Positions 5,263-7,153 of a stretch of DNA of 7,153 nt are shown here, one piece after another. A model generated the notes under the pieces. The model searched no databases and had not been told where the DNA came from. It was given only the letters and a program-made list of their open reading frames with translations. Each line of letters starts with the position of its first letter. The first letter of the stretch is position 1. This stretch comes from Acidisphaera sp035272265 (GTDB lineage: Bacteria > Pseudomonadota > Alphaproteobacteria > Acetobacterales > Acetobacteraceae). The position numbers and the translations under genes are program-made. The stretch spans positions 1 to 7,153 of the forward strand of contig DATEQV010000161.1 of NCBI GenBank assembly GCA_035272265.1, in the 5' to 3' direction.

Positions 5263-6372
5263 TCATATAGGCGGGCTGGCGAGGCGGGACCACCGCTCGG
5301 CGATGTCGGACCTGATGTCGGCCAGGCGCAGGCGGGCCTCGGCGGCGTCGAAGGCGCGCGCGCGGTGCTGCCCGGCCGCACCCAGCGCGGCGCGGCGCAC
5401 CGGGTCCTCGGCGAGCAGCACGAAGGCTTCGGCCAGCGCCTCGGGATCGTCGGGATCGGCATAGACCGCGGTGTCGTCGGCGACCTCGCGCAACGCGCCG
5501 CGCCCGCTGGTGACCAGGGCGGCGCCGCAGGCCATCGCCTCCAGCGCGGTCAGGCCGAACGGCTCCTCCCACCGGCTCGGCACGGCGACGATCGCCGCGC
5601 GCGACATCGCGTCCAGCACCGCGTCGTGCGGGCGATAGCCGGCAAGCGTGACGCCCGCCGCCGCCGCGGCGGGGCGCAGCGCCTGGACGAACGGGGTCTC
5701 GGGACTGTCGGCGCGCATGCGGTCGGCGCCGATGATCTCGGCGCGCCAGCCGGGCAGGCGCGGCAGGGCGCGGGCGCAGGCGGCGACGAAGGCGTCCGCC
5801 CCCTTGTCCGCGACGACCCGGCCCACGAACAGGATGACCTTGTCGCGCGCGGCGCCGTTCGGGGGCGGGACCTCGTGCAGGTCGAGGCAGTTGGGCAGCA
5901 CGTGGACGATCCGCTCGGCCGCCTCCGAGACGCCTTGCAGAAGCTGGTGGCGGAGCCATTCCGACGCGACGATGGCGCCGGCCATGCGGGCGAGCAGCTG
6001 GCCGCGCGCCGCCGGCGGGGCGATCCGGTGCATGCCCTGCGGGTCGTTCTGCAGGCACATGACGACCGGCACCCCGGTCAGCCGTACCGCGAGTGCGAGG
6101 GCGATGTCGGGGCGATTGTAGACCTCGACCAATTCGGGCTTGTTGCGCCGCAACAGGCGCAGGACGCCCGCGGCGTAGCGCGCGTTGGCGCTCAGGCCGA
6201 GCAGGCTGGGCGGGGCTGGGACGAACGCGGCGTCGTCGAAGATCGGGCCGGCCTGCCGACCGCCGACCACCAGCGTGTCCTCATCGGCGAGGCGACGGGT
6301 CAGCAGCCCGATTGCGCCGGCACGGCCGGGGCCGAAGCCTTCCCGAGGCGGCAGGACGACGGCGACACGCAT
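5263..6372 (-). CDS. GT4-family glycosyltransferase
   Basis: This 369-residue protein is a retaining GT-B glycosyltransferase of the GT4 type. The N-terminal acceptor domain (about 1-170) contains VEVYNRPDIALAL (82-94) and VVMCLQNDP (103-111). The C-terminal nucleotide-sugar domain starts near ILFVGRVVADKG (180-191), where R185 and K190 are the usual diphosphate contacts. The EX7E signature is E270-PFGLTAL-E278, followed by AMACGAALVTSGRGALREV. No membrane segment is visible, so it is probably cytoplasmic or peripheral at the inner membrane. It could build a lipopolysaccharide, capsule or glycolipid sugar chain; the sugar and acceptor cannot be told. The ATG at 6372 has no clear Shine-Dalgarno. 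It follows the GST gene by 82 bases and precedes the CobW gene by 22, so it may share their transcript without sharing a pathway. Confidence 0.9.
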   Translation of the reverse strand: MRVAVVLPPREGFGPGRAGAIGLLTRRLADEDTLVVGGRQAGPIFDDAAFVPAPPSLLGLSANARYAAGVLRLLRRNKPELVEVYNRPDIALALAVRLTGVPVVMCLQNDPQGMHRIAPPAARGQLLARMAGAIVASEWLRHQLLQGVSEAAERIVHVLPNCLDLHEVPPPNGAARDKVILFVGRVVADKGADAFVAACARALPRLPGWRAEIIGADRMRADSPETPFVQALRPAAAAAGVTLAGYRPHDAVLDAMSRAAIVAVPSRWEEPFGLTALEAMACGAALVTSGRGALREVADDTAVYADPDDPEALAEAFVLLAEDPVRRAALGAAGQHRARAFDAAEARLRLADIRSDIAERWSRLASPPI

Positions 6373-6454
6373 CCCGGGGTTGTAATCACACCCCCCTCAT
6401 TGGAGGAAGCCCCGCACCCTTCGGCGGATGGGTGACGCGGGCGGCGGAGCGCGG

Positions 6455-7123
6455 TTATGCGGGTGTTGCCGGGTTTTCGTATTTGTCGAGCAGCCACGAC
6501 GCCGGTTCGGCGGCGGCGAGGCGGTACCAGTCGTCCACCAGCGGATGCGCGCGCACCGCGCCGCAATAGGCGCGGGTCGTGTCTGCCAGGTCCGGTTCGT
6601 AGGTCAGGAAACGCGCGACCACGGGTGCGAACATCGCGTCGGCCGCGCCGAAGCCGTTGCCGAACAGGTACGGGCCATCCGTGCCGTGGGAGGCGCGGGT
6701 TTCTCGCCAGATGGTCTGGATACGCGCGATGTCCGCCAATGCTCCCGGCGTGCGTCCCATGCCGGGAAAGCTGCGGCCGAGGTTCATCGGCATCGCCATG
6801 CGCAGCTCGCGGAACCCGGCGTGCATCTCGGCGGCGATCGCCCAGGCGTGCGCCCGCGCGACGCGGTCGGCGGGGAACAGCGCGGGCTCGAATTCGGCGC
6901 AATACGCGCAGATGGCGAGCGACTCCCACACGCGGGCACCGCGATGCTCTAGGTACGGAACGAGGCCGGCCGGGGTGGCCGCCTGCACGTCCGGCGTGGC
7001 GCCGCCGCGCAGCGGGATGACGACCTCCTCGACGTCGAGCCGCGCGAGCCGCACCGCCAGCCAGCCGCGCAGCGACCAGGACGAGTAGCGCCGCGTTCCG
7101 ATGACGATCTTACCGTCAGTCAT
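6455..7123 (-). CDS. Glutathione S-transferase family protein
   Basis: This 222-residue protein has the two-domain GST layout. The thioredoxin-like N-domain (about 5-80) opens with IVIGTRRYSSWSLRGWLA, where S14/S15 are the candidate thiol-stabilising residues. It continues with GLVPYLEH, whose P56 is the family cis-proline, and then WESLAICAY, where E67-S68 would bind the glutathione gamma-glutamyl group. The all-helical C-domain (about 88-215) carries PYLFGNGFGAADAMFAPVV (151-169), matching the conserved fold-capping box. The YSSWSLR start is typical of a proteobacterial GST branch of unknown substrate. GGGAG on the minus strand (7135-7131) lies seven bases before the ATG at 7123, giving a secure start. 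It is cytosolic and probably acts in detoxification or isomerisation of electrophiles. It is the first gene of the minus-strand series within this window. Confidence 0.9.
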   Translation of the reverse strand: MTDGKIVIGTRRYSSWSLRGWLAVRLARLDVEEVVIPLRGGATPDVQAATPAGLVPYLEHRGARVWESLAICAYCAEFEPALFPADRVARAHAWAIAAEMHAGFRELRMAMPMNLGRSFPGMGRTPGALADIARIQTIWRETRASHGTDGPYLFGNGFGAADAMFAPVVARFLTYEPDLADTTRAYCGAVRAHPLVDDWYRLAAAEPASWLLDKYENPATPA

Positions 7124-7153
7124 CGCCGTTCTCCCGCCGGGATCGGGTCAGCA

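Noticed and set aside
5241..5462. N-terminal extension of the CobW frame
   Set aside because: It overlaps the 3' end of the glycosyltransferase gene in another frame, and family members begin shortly before the Walker A motif.
2227..6435. Long plus-strand open frames opposite the minus-strand genes (for example 2227-3147, 3107-4309, 4161-5270, 5227-6435)
   Set aside because: They are rich in Arg, Ala, Gly and His with no recognisable domains. They are typical antisense shadows in high-GC DNA over well-identified genes.
6373..6454. Terminator or promoter between the GST and glycosyltransferase genes
   Set aside because: Only weak short stems are present (CACCC 6415-6419 with GGGTG 6430-6434, and CCTC 6395-6398 with GAGG 6403-6406). 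There is no T-tract and no convincing promoter hexamers. It may be part of a dispersed repeat, but I cannot support that from one copy.
1..7153. CRISPR array, tRNA, rRNA or a phage-defence island
   Set aside because: No regularly spaced repeats, no tRNA- or rRNA-like sequence and no defence genes were recognised. The single Uma2-family gene is not enough to call a defence system.

Overview
The window looks like chromosomal DNA from a high-GC alphaproteobacterium. Codons end mostly in G or C, genes are tightly packed, and a palindromic intergenic repeat of a kind dispersed in alphaproteobacterial genomes sits near the middle. A Rhodospirillales/Acetobacteraceae-like host is my guess, but no marker gene here proves it.

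Plus strand, left part. The window opens in the last 40 codons of an ISAs1-like transposase. The probable right end of that insertion sequence is near base 139. Two bases later comes a compact operon whose three gene products together make up a nitrile hydratase / thiocyanate hydrolase-type metalloenzyme. They are a separate N-terminal beta domain (142-432), a separate C-terminal beta domain (429-716), and the metal-binding alpha subunit (742-1332) with the Co-type CTLCSC claw. The order matches the thiocyanate hydrolase operon scnB-scnA-scnC. A small cysteine-rich DUF1272 protein (1336-1584) follows 3 bases after the alpha gene. A Uma2-family (PD-(D/E)XK fold) protein follows at 1609-2196, with a somewhat different codon flavour.

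Minus strand, right part. Five genes run right to left: a glutathione S-transferase family protein (7123-6455), a GT4 glycosyltransferase (6372-5263), a COG0523/CobW GTPase metallochaperone (5240-4245), a WD40 beta-propeller protein (4228-3182), and a DkgB-like aldo/keto reductase (3033-2203). The glycosyltransferase, CobW and WD40 genes are 16-22 bases apart and are probably co-transcribed. A 96-bp compound palindromic repeat (3054-3149) separates the WD40 gene from the reductase gene. The reductase and Uma2 genes converge with only 6 bases between their stop codons.

How the parts may work together. The three hydratase subunits should form one hetero-oligomer with a cysteine-ligated cobalt (or iron) centre that hydrates a nitrile or hydrolyses thiocyanate; the substrate cannot be told from sequence alone. 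No classical hydratase activator gene is visible in the usual downstream position. Two candidate metal-handling proteins are nearby: the Cys-rich DUF1272 protein directly in the operon, and the CobW GTPase about 2.9 kb away on the other strand. The most interesting feature is the split-subunit hydratase operon with an IS element abutting its first codon.
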